A stretch of 64,000 nt of DNA, from contig NC_056745.1 in the NCBI RefSeq assembly GCF_019279795.1, positions 511,873,006 through 511,937,005 on the forward strand, written 5' to 3'. Within the stretch, counting starts at the first letter, position 1, and each line of letters starts with the position of its first letter. The stretch comes from Protopterus annectens. Lineage: Eukaryota > Chordata > Ceratodontiformes > Protopteridae. Shown here in pieces: positions 42,271-52,500 of the stretch. A program made the translations under genes and the position numbers. A model generated the notes under the pieces. That model saw only the letters and a list, made by a program, of their open reading frames with translations. It was not told the DNA's origin and ran no database searches.

Positions 42271-42379
42271 CGGTTAGAGCAAGAAAAAAGGGTCCCCAAT
42301 AGGGTACTTAGCTTTAGACGTTTTCTGCTGAAATTCAACTTCTGGTAGCGACCAACAGGCACTCGTGCGAACTGCTTCT

Positions 42380-42566
42380 GCTACAGGCTACACGGCAAGA
42401 AAGACTTGACAATGTCGGCTGCCCTGCTTTACAGTACTGATGACCTGATGTCAGACTAAAAGCAACAGAAGCCGGTGCACAAAAACATTGAGTATGGTAT
42501 TCAGGCCAAAGGGCTACTAAAGCGGGGATAACCCACAGCTGATGACCAACAGTGAAACATGATCAC
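42380..42566 (-). repeat. Left inverted terminal repeat of DIRS E
   Basis: GCAAGAAAGACTTGAC, GACCTGATGTCAGAC (CRE lost), GGGATAACCCACAG and AACAGTGAAACATGATC. The TATA position reads GCTTTACAG. Confidence 0.75.
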
Positions 42567-42763
42567 CACCTGGTTTATGACTGGTGATTGGAAAATTCTG
42601 AGGGCTGGTGCGTGCAGTCACTTTATGGCCCACGTACTCCTGTCTAGACCGGATGTCTCGCGTACCTAGGAGGGGCTGAAAGCTTTTGGATACTGTCCAT
42701 ACATACGCCAAACTAGAAGGGTAAACCCATATGTAGAATACTGCAACACAGGAATAAGAACGT
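42567..42763 (-). repeat. Left inverted terminal repeat of DIRS F
   Basis: Complementary to 31925-32165 over about 170 bp: CTGAGGGCTGGTGCGTGC, CTTTATGGCCCACGTACTC, GGGTAAACCCATATG, GAATACTGCAACAC. It proves that F continues on the far side of E. Confidence 0.85.
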
Positions 42764-43192
42764 CTCCCTGGCTGGAAGACAGGAGCAGCAGGGACAGAAA
42801 AGAGAAAACCTTGAAGGCAAGAAGGGAGGCTACCACTGGAATAGTTCAGATCCTGCAGCAGTGAAAAATGTGATCCTGAGAATGAGTCAACATTTGACTT
42901 CTGAAGGTTGAAACTGAACCTCAAGCTGTGTGACAGAAGCTGGGTAAAGAAATGCAAGAGTTTGGCTTGGGATGGGGCTTGAAGCAAAAGGTCAACTAGA
43001 AAGGAAAATAGAACAATGCCCCAAAACCTGCAAAAAGTGACAATGCCCCAAAACCTGCAAAAAGTGAATACTGGAGCTAGGCATTCTGTGAACACCTTCA
43101 CTCTTGAAAGCCCAAAGACAAAGCACAGAACTAAAAATGACCTGAACAGAAATGCAAAAATTTACCAAACAGAAGTTGGATAGGAATCAAGA
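42764..43192 (-). pseudogene. DIRS G reverse transcriptase, palm-to-thumb piece
   Basis: Right-to-left: IPIQLLFGKFLHFC (after motif A), a diverged FCALSLGF, FTECLAPVFTFCRF, FLVDLLLQAPSQ where YLDD is expected, and LSHSLRFSFNLQKSN. It contains a perfect 27-bp tandem duplication at 43013-43066. Confidence 0.75.
43013..43066. repeat. 27-bp perfect tandem duplication in DIRS G RT
   Basis: The unit ACAATGCCCCAAAACCTGCA plus AAAAGTG repeats at 43013-43039 and 43040-43066, nine codons in phase. Confidence 0.9.
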
Positions 43193-44235
43193 TAGGAATA
43201 AGTTGGAGTACCTCAGGGTTCAGTCCTGGGGCCACTCTTGTTTGGCATCTACTTCTCTGAAGTACAGGTCAACACTAAGGGACTCTGGCTAACAGTTTGC
43301 AGATGACTGCAAACTGGGAGCCATTATTGAATCCCCAAATGATGTGGATACTCTACAAAAGGGCCTTACAGAAACAGATGCTTGGTGCCAGAGCCATGGG
43401 CTCAAGCTCAATGCCAAGAAATGTATTGTTATCCCCTTTGGGAAAAAACATGTATCCATGAATTACCATATAGGTGGCAGTACACTAAACACAAAGTGTG
43501 ATAAGAGACTTAGGGACACAGGTGGACAGTGGTCTCACCTTCGATAACCACATCGCCACAACAGTCAGGAAATCCTTCTATGTGGCACACCTCATCACGA
43601 AGGGCTTTTCATCCAGAAAAAAGGTCATTGTCCCACTGTACTCATCCCTCATTAGACCCATTATAGAATACAACGCCCCATTTGGTATGTACCTCTCAAG
43701 ACATCTGCAACAACTGGAAAGGCCTCAGAAATACCTCACTAAAAGAATCACAGGCCTAAAGCAGATGCCCTACGCTGACCGCCTTAAACTCCAGCTATAC
43801 TCTGTCGCATATAGTCTACTCAGAGGCGATCTCTGCTTAACATACAAGGCCATGTCAAACCCAGAGCTGTTGGACATGCTACACTTAAAGAAATCCCAAT
43901 CCCTCAGAGCTACACGCTCCAGGGATCTAAACCTTGTCATCACAATAAACAAAACATGCTGGAGGGATAGGTTCCTGACCCAGAGACTCCCCAGACTCTG
44001 GAATAGATTGCCCATACATGTCAAGCAGAGTGCCTCTTTGGACCTCTTCAAGAGGAACCTTGACGATTGGATGGGAGAAAGGAAATTCACCCCAGGGATC
44101 ACGTCAGTCACCCTGCTAGACAGGGGTCCAGGAAAGTAAATAATGTGGGAAGAAATAGCCAGGGAATTGTTATGGCTAGGTTTGTATAGGCCCTAGGGCT
44201 GATAGCCTAGTACCAACCTATGAATATGAAGATGA
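43193..44235 (+). mobile_element. CR1-like LINE, 5'-truncated RT fragment
   Basis: Starts in RT motif B (GVPQGSVLGPLLFGIY near 43206), then FADDCKLGAIIES (motif C near 43305), GLKLNAKKC. The frame 43498-44139 carries the C-terminal region (IRDLGTQVDSGLTFDNHI, RDRFLTQRLPRLWNRLP). The 3' end reads CTATGAATATGAAGATGAA. DIRS G RT lies on both sides. One frameshift near 43490 and stops before 43300. Confidence 0.8.
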
Positions 44236-45117
44236 ACATTCAGATCCAGAAAAACCTGGGTAAGCAATAAAGGAAACAATCTGAAGAGAAGGCATCCAGA
44301 AGGCTGGCATCCTGAGAAAAGTGTTCAGGAATGAGAGATGCAGAACACTCTTCCAAGACCACTCTTCCCTGAGGACCAGAAAGATCCTGGAGTAAAACCA
44401 AAACCCCTTTCAGTCTTTGGAACCAGTAGAATGGTACCCTGGTCCGACAGACCTTGCAACAAGCCTGGAAAATGAGGAAGCTGTGCTGCAGGAGGTTAAG
44501 GAACATCAAAAAAGGAAGGGCTTTTCAGGCCATAAAGTAACCCTACCTGATGGACAAAACCAGTGTCTGTGGCAAGTTTCTGCCAAAGTGGGTGAGGTAG
44601 AGAGTCTGAGGGAAAAGAAAACCTGGTTAAGAGGAAAAGCAGTCTGTCACACGACTGCCAGCTTAACAGGAAAGCTGTTTTTGGGCCTACGAGTTTGAGT
44701 AGGCTCATCAGAAAAATGTGCCTAGGAGCCTTGTTACACTTGGAAGACTGACTAGACAGTTGAAGCAAAAAGGCAATTTCTGTAGGACAGCTCTGAAACC
44801 AAGAATGTGAAAAACTATGCATTTCAAATCTTTCATGAACTTACCCTGATCCTGCAGTTTTAGAGAGCTCTACCACAGCACTGTAAAACAAATGTTGATC
44901 AATAGGAGCATTCAGAAGTTTTATCATAACATCTGGTAAGGCTTCAAGATGAAGATATGAATGGCACCTCATCAGAGCCTGAAGCAGCAGCAACATCACA
45001 GCTGCATTTCAGAAAGTGACAGGCAATTCAAAGTGAAATGCAACAAGGAGAGAGCTGCGACATTACCCTCAAGTCAGGCATATCAGATACAATCTTCCCT
45101 ACTGGAGAAAAGTCCAG
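44236..45117 (-). pseudogene. DIRS G RT fingers and gag C-terminal piece
   Basis: Minus frames give WFYSRIFLVLRE-type and LHLSFLNTFLRMP segments (RT fingers, 44240-44420). The gag/RT spacer runs to about 44750 and gag C-terminal traces to 45117. It stops at DIRS H. Confidence 0.65.
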
Positions 45118-45340
45118 TTGTGTACCTTCCATAAATGTAGATGTTCAAGTGTATCCACTGTTGCAGTCATTACAATTGGGTTATCCTGCTGGCAGGCTAC
45201 CCGCAGTCGGCCTGAATTCCAAAGTCGTGGTCCGGCGTCGGTGTCTGTCGCCTCCTCTCTGACATTGGTGCGCCAAGGGGTATAAAAGATGCAGCAGAAG
45301 CCATTTTATTCAGTTTTTCTTGCCCCAGATGTCAGGTGCC
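45118..45340 (+). repeat. Right inverted terminal repeat of DIRS H with antisense promoter
   Basis: Terminus, TCCACTGTTGCAGTCATTAC, GGGTATAAAAGATGCAGCAG (TATA 45281-45287), ATTCAGTTTTTCTTGCC. The promoter points rightward, antisense to the recombinase. The CRE site is decayed to TGACATTG. Confidence 0.85.
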
Positions 45341-45492
45341 CCCAAAAGGATAGGCTAATTTATGCCAATAAACATGCATGCAGTAAAGTAAAACTCTACC
45401 TTCATCTACAAGCAAATACACCACATAGGTTGTATAGAATAGAGAGGTACAGATAAAACCCAGCAAAGGAAAGGGGCATGGTGGGTAACCTG

Positions 45493-45573
45493 GACTGCAA
45501 CAGTGAATACACTAACATCTACATTTATGGAAGGTACACAACTGTACTATGTTCGTGTTTCACTGTTGCAGTC
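45493..45573. repeat. ICR of DIRS H
   Basis: GACTGCAACAGTGAATACAC, ACATCTACATTTATGG, CAACTGTACTATGTTCGTG, CACTGTTGCAGTC. Confidence 0.9.
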
Positions 45574-45639
45574 ATTACAATTGGGTTGAATCCCAAAGTT
45601 AAAGTTGGGCGGCTAGAGCTAAATAGGATTAGGAGAGGC

Positions 45640-45937
45640 TACGAGGCCCTGCAAAACTGCAGTGGCAAAGCCTGCTCTGGATTTAGAGTAGAGAGATAAG
45701 TGATAGTGCTTAGTAAAAGTGTGCACTGAACTCCAAGTTGCAACCTCTAAGATGTCTTTGGCTGGTACTCTCCACTGAAGAAGGCTGCTGAAGTGGCTGC
45801 TGCTCTGGTTGAATGTGGCCTAATGCCCTTAGGCACTGATTTGCCATGCTGTGAACAGCAGAAACTAATGCAGTGGCCTATCCATTTTGAAATAGTCTGC
45901 TTTGAAATAGTCTTTCCTTGTGACCAACTAGCTCCCA
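45640..45937 (-). pseudogene. DIRS H tyrosine recombinase, C-terminal piece
   Basis: Encodes SKQTISKWIGHCISFCCSQHG, PHSTRAAATSAAFF and, after an indel near 45775, VHTFTKHYHLSLYSK. All catalytic positions are kept. Interrupted at 45937 by the L2-like LINE in the codons before KTISKQ. Confidence 0.87.
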
Positions 45938-46215
45938 TATAACATTGCCTTACATAGACTCCCTCTCAAATACTTCACCCTGGAGTTTTAAATGTCAGCA
46001 CCTACCTATCCTCCCAAACTTCACTACCATTGAAGTACTTATCTCTGTACTTACCCTCACCCAACTTACCTTCAGTAGTCAGCGCTTGGCTGATTGTTTT
46101 CTTGGACTACTCCTTCACTTGTCTCTACCCGCTCCGTTCGCCCTGCGGGCTCACTCCGCTCCCCTACCCTACCCCCAATTCCCACCCACCCCCAGCACAT
46201 CTAGATTTATAATAA

Positions 46216-46319
46216 TCCCATATCACCTGACCACTCCACACAGCCAATCATCTTCACTCCTCTCACCTCCCATATCACCTGACCACTCCCGAAATCCAAT
46301 TATCTTCTTTCCTCCCAAA
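46216..46319 (+). repeat. 52-bp tandem repeats in L2-like 5' region
   Basis: Two units; each starts TCCCATATCACCTGACCACT (46216 and 46268) and then diverges moderately (CCAATCATCTTC versus CCAATTATCTTC). It could be a promoter-type monomer array. Confidence 0.8.
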
Positions 46320-46368
46320 CACAACACCTATCCTTCTCTCAACCAATTAAAATCATCAACCAAACACA

Positions 46369-47700
46369 ATGACACATACCATGCTCTCCTTTCTTATATG
46401 CCTGCTATGTACCCTCACTGCCCTAACCTACACAACGTCCCCACACACATACATTTCATTACCCCAAACTTCCTACCATACAACACAACCCTTCATACCA
46501 ACAAAACACCACAAGAGCTTCCCCATATCCCCCTTTCTACTTGAAATTAACAAAATAGTACTCATACCCAACAAGTGCGGTTTAACATCTTTCACTAAAA
46601 AGATACCAAACAAACTTTACATAGATATGCTACAAGCAATCAGACGTCATATACTACTAAAGAAATACCTCCTTACCTCTGGTGACATTCACCCAAATCC
46701 AGGACCAATCAACATCATACCCCCAAATAAACACACAACAGACCTACTCATCATAAACCTTAACACTCGCAGTATATCTAACAAAATTACTCATGTACAC
46801 GCATTCATAACCCACTACTCCCCTGATATACTAACCATAACAGAGACCTGGCTAAATCCCAGCACTAAGAATGAAGAACTTCTCCCTCCAGGATATAACA
46901 TCATGAGACTAGATAGAATAGGTAAGAAGGGAGGGGGAGTTGCAATTATATACAAAAATACACTTACTATACAACCTCTGCCAACCCCACCACCAAAATT
47001 TGACAATGCTGAAATCTTAGGAATTATGCTACAACTTAACAATAAAAAAAGTATCAATATTCTCTGTACTTACATCCCTCCAGGCAATAACATTATTAAA
47101 ATTGAAGAAATTCTACAATGGACAAAAGACAACCTACCACAAGAGACTATTTTGTTAGGAGACCTAAACACTGATTGGCTAGCCTGCAACTCTAAAATCC
47201 CCACTTGCCACATCAACCTGTATGGATTCTCTCAACTTATTCTAGAACCTACAAGAATAGATAAGAAGTCCCAAAAGAAATCCATATTAGACTGGACATT
47301 AGTGAACTACCCAGAACAAAACTACCACACAGGTTGTCTACCAGACAGCCTCAGTGACCATCTCCCAACATTCCTCCTACGTAGACGTACTAACATACAC
47401 AAACCTACTGTCTTTAGACAAGTTAGAAATGATCGCAAGGTTAATCCTTTACATCTTAACACTGCATTAAATAACTGTAACTGGGAACCTCTACATATCC
47501 TGAACTTAGACCTAGCAGTTGATTACTTTAATAATACTTTCATTAAGGTCCTTGACCATATAGCACCCATAAGAACTATTAGAACTAAAGTCCACTCTGC
47601 TCCTTGGCTTTCGAACACCACTAGAGCCTTATTAAAATCTAGAGATAAGGCATGGAAAACCTGGAAGAAAAACAACACTAGTCTTTCTAGACAAAACTAA
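46369..47700 (+). CDS. L2-like ORF2, N-terminal half: 2A-like motif and AP endonuclease
   Basis: Open frame of 443 codons. A hydrophobic start (residues 5-22) is followed at 105-113 by GDIHPNPGP, a 2A-like ribosome-skipping motif. The endonuclease follows: NLNTRS near 130, ITETW with Glu159, GKKGGGVAIIY, LLGDLNTDW (Asp265, Asn267) and SDHLP (Asp330, His331). All catalytic residues of an APE-type nuclease seem present. A stop at 47698 cuts it from the RT. It would nick target DNA to prime reverse transcription. Confidence 0.85.
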   Translation: MTHTMLSFLICLLCTLTALTYTTSPHTYISLPQTSYHTTQPFIPTKHHKSFPISPFLLEINKIVLIPNKCGLTSFTKKIPNKLYIDMLQAIRRHILLKKYLLTSGDIHPNPGPINIIPPNKHTTDLLIINLNTRSISNKITHVHAFITHYSPDILTITETWLNPSTKNEELLPPGYNIMRLDRIGKKGGGVAIIYKNTLTIQPLPTPPPKFDNAEILGIMLQLNNKKSINILCTYIPPGNNIIKIEEILQWTKDNLPQETILLGDLNTDWLACNSKIPTCHINLYGFSQLILEPTRIDKKSQKKSILDWTLVNYPEQNYHTGCLPDSLSDHLPTFLLRRRTNIHKPTVFRQVRNDRKVNPLHLNTALNNCNWEPLHILNLDLAVDYFNNTFIKVLDHIAPIRTIRTKVHSAPWLSNTTRALLKSRDKAWKTWKKNNTSLSRQN

Positions 47701-49500
47701 CATCTTAGAAACCAGGCTAAACAGCAAACTAAGTTAGACAAACAAAACTACTACCTAAACATCCAAAACAAATACTCCAACAGCCCACAAAAATTCTGGC
47801 ATGCAATTAACTCCCTACTAAAACCAGGAAAAAACACCACACCCTCTCCCACCGCAACCTCCACAGATACAACTACCGAAATAGCCTCAAAATTCAACCA
47901 ACATTTTACAAAATCCATTAACTCATTATCCACTCAACTAGCCAAAAATAACTACACACCCATACCTACAGCACCAACAACTCTGCTCCTCTTACCTTCT
48001 CACCTATCCCAACCTCTACAATAAAGAAACATCTCTTAAAACTTAAACCCACCACCCTCGCAGCAGATGGCCTACCAGCACATTTCCTAAAAATGGCAGC
48101 CAACTCCATAGCCTACCCAGTCTCAATCCTTATCAACTGCTCTATACAGGAGTCATATATCCCTCATCTGTGGAAAGTCTCCTATATCATTCCCCTTCAT
48201 AAAGGAGGCACCTCCTATGATTTCTCAAATTATCGACCCATTGCTATTCTGTCACCTTTATCAAAGATACTAGAAAAATGCATACACTCACAAGTCATGC
48301 ACTACCTAAACGTAAACAATATCCTCTCTCCCACACAACATGGCTTTCGCCCTCACCACAGTACAACCACTGCCCTACTCTCCTTCACAGACCTAGTTAA
48401 CCAACACAGGAATAACAAAAGATTCGTATCAGCCATATTCCTTGACCTTTCCAAAGCTTTTGATATGGTCTCTCACTCCATACTAATAAATACCCTTACC
48501 TCCCTAGCCTTCACCCCAAACACTATTGCTTGGTTTAAAAGCTACCTATCAGAACAACAACAAGCTGTCCAGTGGCAAGGAGCTTTATCATCTCTGCTCC
48601 CAACCACCATTGGTGTACCCCAAGGCTCCATACTAGGACCTCTTCTCTTCTCAATATTTACCAATAACCTATACAAAAGTAGCCTGCATGCCTCACTAAT
48701 CCAGTATGCAGATGATTCCACCCTTATATGCTCAGCTCCATCCCTGACCTCCCTACAGCACCTCACCCAAGAGTCCTTCACCTCAGTAGAAAGATGGATA
48801 ACTAACATACAACTTATCCTAAATCCTAATAAAACCAAACTACTACTTTTTACCCCAAACAAATCAAAAACAACTCCTGTCTTCTCCATCTCCTCCGCCA
48901 ATGGTACTATCATCTCTCCCTCCCCTCACACCAAGCTACTTGGCATTGAAATAAACAACCTCCACTTCAACATCCACATCTCTCAAACTATAAACAAGGT
49001 GCACAAAAAATGGGTTCCTTATACAGGCAAAAGAACTTTCTAACTAATCAAGCTAAAGTCACCCTAGCTCAAACCCATCTCCTATCTACACTACTGTATG
49101 CAGCCCCAATTCTCACTTACATTAGGAAATCTGACCTAGACAAACTTGAGTCCTGTTATAACAGAATTGCCAAGTTTGCCAAAAACACCGCATTTAGAAC
49201 CCATCACTGCATACCTCTCAGACAACTTCAATGGCTCGAACTGCCACAGTTGCTACTATATCACCAACTTGTTCTATCATATAACATCCTAAAACAACCC
49301 GATAAAATTCCTGCATTAAGGCATCTACTGACCCACCACACTCCAAATCGTCCACTCCGCTCAGCCAACAAGTCACTCCTCACTATTACCTCAGCAAATA
49401 ATACAGCAGGAAAATCTCTTTTCACACACTATAGCCAAAACTTGGAATAATCTCCCCCCATCTGTGACTTCTGCAGCTAGCACCACTCTATTCAAAAACT
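47701..49500 (+). pseudogene. L2-like reverse transcriptase
   Basis: After the stop the same frame continues (WHAINSLLKPGKN) to a frameshift near 47980. The frame at 48093-49043 then has NYRPIAILS, FLDLSKAFDMVSH (motif A), GVPQGSILGPLLF, YADDSTLI (motif C) and LNPNKTKLL. The C-terminus (49010-49450) is shifted once more. Apart from these lesions the palm looks intact. Confidence 0.87.
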
Positions 49501-49814
49501 CACTTAAGGCCCATCTCACAAGTTCTTGGCTCTGTCCATGTATCACATAGACCACAATCTATTACCTTTACATCCAACTTCTGTCTTTTCATGCCCAATA
49601 AATATATTTCCTCAAAATATTTTACATGGAAAACATGTACCTAATAAAATCTGACAGTGCTCTTTGCTAACTATTATGTATATACGTAAATTGCTTTTCT
49701 TTAATATTGCAAATGTCTACTCTCTTTCACTTCCATCTAGAAATTTCTTGTTCAATAGATAATATTGCCTACATAGTGTATTAGATGCTTATTTTCTGTA
49801 ATGTGTTATCCTAA

Positions 49815-49933
49815 TGTAACTGGAGCTTTTCTCCCCGGGCCTCCGCTGTAAATGGACCTTGTCCAGTCGGACCTTCCCGGTAAACAAAATTAAAATAAAT
49901 AAAATAAAAATAAATAAAATAAATAAATTGTGA
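49815..49933 (+). repeat. L2-like 3' end, AAATAAAT tail and target repeat
   Basis: GGAGCTTTTCTCCCCGGG forms a short stem, then GTCCAGTCGGAC, GGTAAACAAAATT and a run of AAATAA units, then TTGTGA resuming DIRS H. Confidence 0.8.
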
Positions 49934-50760
49934 TCCTGCAGCATATGCCACTAGAAGTTGTTCAGTCTTTCTGAAAGCTTTGGTTCTGTCCAAGTAGAAG
50001 TGTAGCTGCCTGTGAATGTCCAAAGAATGCAGAAGTCTCTCACCCTTATTCTGTGGGTTTGGATAAAAAGGTAGGCAAATGAATTGTTTGATTCAGGGCC
50101 ACACTGGACACTACCTTAGGCATAAATGTCGGGTTTGTCCTTAGAGAAACTCTGTCCTGATGGAAAACGATGAAAGGTTCCACAAACATGAGTGCCTGCA
50201 ACTCTGAGACTCGTCTTGCAGAGGTTATTGCTAGGAGCAGAGCTGTTTTCCAGAATAAGAATTTTATATCAGCTGTAGAGGCTGGCTCAAAAGGAGGCAG
50301 TGTGAGCTTTTCCAAGACATAATTTAGGTCACATGCAGGTATTGGTGCTCTCCTTGGAGGTCTTATGTTTTTGGCCCCTTTGAGGTACTGCCTTAGTAAT
50401 GGATGTGAAAAAAAGAGGTGGTTCTGTATCGTAGTGAGCTGAAATGGCACAGGCATGAATCTTGATGAAAATGATAGGCCTTTGTCCAGCATCTCAGTTA
50501 AGTATTACAAAATCTGAGGAATATTTGGTACAATCATGTCAATTCCTTCTGCCTGGTTCCAAGCACAGAATCTCTTCCATTTTTCTGCATAAGATTTTCT
50601 GGTGCTAGGCCTCCTGGCCTCCAAAATAACATCCATCACTGCTTTAGAGAAAGACATGTTTTGAATGGTTACATTATCTGCCATGTTGCCAGATTTAAGG
50701 TCCTGAGTTGGCTGTGCAGGATCCGACTGTTTTGTTAGGTCAATAAGTGAGGAATTTGAG
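49928..50760 (-). pseudogene. DIRS H tyrosine recombinase, N-terminal and middle part
   Basis: Frame 50046-50492: KLTLPPFEPASTADIKFLFW, TSARRVSELQALM, FMPKVVSSVALNQTIHLPTF. Frame 50505-51014: LEARRPSTRKSYAEKWKRFCAW. The linker between methyltransferase and recombinase is inside the second frame. Confidence 0.88.
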
Positions 50761-51600
50761 GCAATGTCCAGGCTGGGCATTAAGACAAGCTCTTTAGAAT
50801 TGGGTACCAGTGCTGACGGGGCCAGTATGGGGCAATCAGTATCATATTTGGCTTCTCTTGTCTGACCTTTAGGAGTACCTTGGGGAGGAGAGGTAGAGGA
50901 GGAAAGGCATATACTGTTAAGTTCTTCCAGCTGAAAGAGCATCCACTTTCCATGCTTGCTTGTGATAAGTCCTTGTGCAGAATCTCTGTAGTTGGCAGGT
51001 GTGAGGCGAGGCAAATAGGTCTATGTCCAGGCATCCCCAGTTCCTTACCATGCTGAAGACTTTTGGATCTAATTTCCACTCGTTGGGCTCCATTAGGTTT
51101 CTGCTTAGTTCGTCTGCCAGAGAATTTCTTTCCTGGCAGGTATTGTGCTTGCAGATGTACTTTGTAATCAATGCTGTGTCCCACAAAGTCATGGCTAATC
51201 TGCAGAGGGGGTAGGAATGTGTACCTCCCTGCTTGTTTATGTACCACATGACTGTAGTATTGTCCGTCTTTATCAATAGTTGTCCTAGATGAAGTAGATC
51301 CTTGAAGGCTGTCAGGGCATTTTGAACAGCTAGCATCTCTTTTTGATTGATATGTAGATGCATTTGGCTTGCGGGTCATGTGCCCTGAATACATCTTCCT
51401 GCAATATGGGACCCCCAGGCATAATCTGATACATTTGTTAATGTCTGCCTGGCTGTGGGTAAAGTGAAAGGCTGCCCCTTGTTGTGGTGACAGGCCTTTG
51501 CCCACCATTGAAACTCCTGTTGCAGGCAGGGAATGAGGGTAATTACTGTCGCCAGGCTGTGGCAATGTTAAGTCCAAACACTTCTTAGATACCATTGTAG
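50761..51600 (-). pseudogene. DIRS H methyltransferase-like domain and RNase H
   Basis: Frame 50917-51363 holds HINQKEMLAVQNAL, IKTDNTTVMWYINKQGG and DELSRNLMEPNEW, with the Glu and third Asp kept. TVYAFPPLPLLPKVLLKVRQ and LIAPYWPRQHWYP mark the methyltransferase domain, whose FPP box is intact. Confidence 0.85.
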
Positions 51601-52480
51601 TTTCCTCATATGCAGTTTTGCATATGGAATTAGCAGAATGCAGGATGCCATGAAGCCCAAAGCCTGCAGAATTTTTCTTGCAGATAACTGGGTCTTTGTT
51701 ACCGTCATTTTGAAATAAGTAGACAGTTGTCTGTTTGTCTGGCGTGAGATAAGCCATCTGGGCAGTTGTATTTAAGCTTGCACCCAGGAATATTATCTCT
51801 TGTGAGGGTACTAGTTTTGATTTTTTCGTTTACTGTGTACCCTAGGCATGTTAGTAATCTTTTTACAAACGCCAGATGCTGTAATAGAATGTCAGTTCTC
51901 TGCTTGAATAAGGCAGTCGTCCAAGTAAGGATATATTTGTATTAGTCTGCAAAATGCAATTACTGGTGCCAGGCATTTTGCGAAGACCCTGGGCGCAGTA
52001 GACAAGCCAAAGGGCAGTACAGAGAATTGGTAATGCATTGAGCCAGCTATAAATCTGAGGTATCTTCTACATGAATGTCTGATTAGATCTAAAAGAGGTA
52101 TACCTGCATGTTCCAAAGTCACAAGCCATGCCTTCTTGTCCAGCATGGGCAGAAGCTGCCGCAGAGTCAACATGTTGAATTTCGGAATATCCAGAAATGT
52201 GTTTAGAATAGACAGGTCCAGTATGGGTCTCCAGACATTGTCCTTTCTGGGCACCAAGAACAGTAGAGTAAAATCCTAGTCCCTGCTCTTGCTGTGGAAC
52301 TCGCTGAATGGACCTCATGTCCATGAGGGATGAAACTTGTTTTTGTGCCTCTGCCCATAGATTGTTTGGCAGGTCTGGCATTCCGTTTGCCCTTGGCAGG
52401 GTGTGAAAATGGAACCTGTAGCCTTGTGAAACTATATTCAGGACCCATTTGTCCTGGGTGATCATGTGCCAATTTTGTGA
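51601..52480 (-). pseudogene. DIRS H reverse transcriptase
   Basis: Frame 51892-52257: MVPRKDNVWRPILDLSILNTF, LPMLDKKAWLV, a damaged motif A (LEHAGIPLLD), FSVLPFGLSTAPRVFAKC and YLDD at 51916-51927. Confidence 0.85.
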
Positions 52481-52500
52481 AAAAAGTGCTAGTTTTCCCC

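Larger units (their letters stand above)
37123..42566 (-). mobile_element. DIRS-like retrotransposon E, inside F
   Basis: Complete 5.4-kb element: right terminus AAAGTACAGTTGTGTACA at 37123, ICR 37459-37545, all coding domains, left terminus AACAGTGAAACATGATCAC to about 42566. F sequence flanks both ends with no duplication. Frames are heavily broken and the YLDD codons are lost. Confidence 0.88.
31923..42763 (-). mobile_element. DIRS-like retrotransposon F, split by element E
   Basis: Right part 31923-37122 and left terminal part 42567-42763. The last piece matches the complement of 31925-32130 (GAGGGCTGGTGC, TTTATGGCCCACGTACTC, TTTTGGATACTG). E sits in the gag leader. F's terminal core (ATGTCCTTCT...TTGCAATATTCTGC) differs from the CACTGTTGCAGTC family, marking a separate lineage. 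Confidence 0.88.
45938..49927 (+). mobile_element. L2-like LINE, nearly full length, inside DIRS H
   Basis: A 4.0-kb LINE with a C-rich 5' region, endonuclease ORF, RT, 3' region and an AAATAAAT tail. The flanking recombinase is split with TTGTGA on both sides (ending near 45932 and at 49928-49933), a 6-bp candidate target duplication. It is G-poor on the plus strand. Four coding lesions: a stop at 47698 and frameshifts near 47980, 49020 and 49440. Confidence 0.88.
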
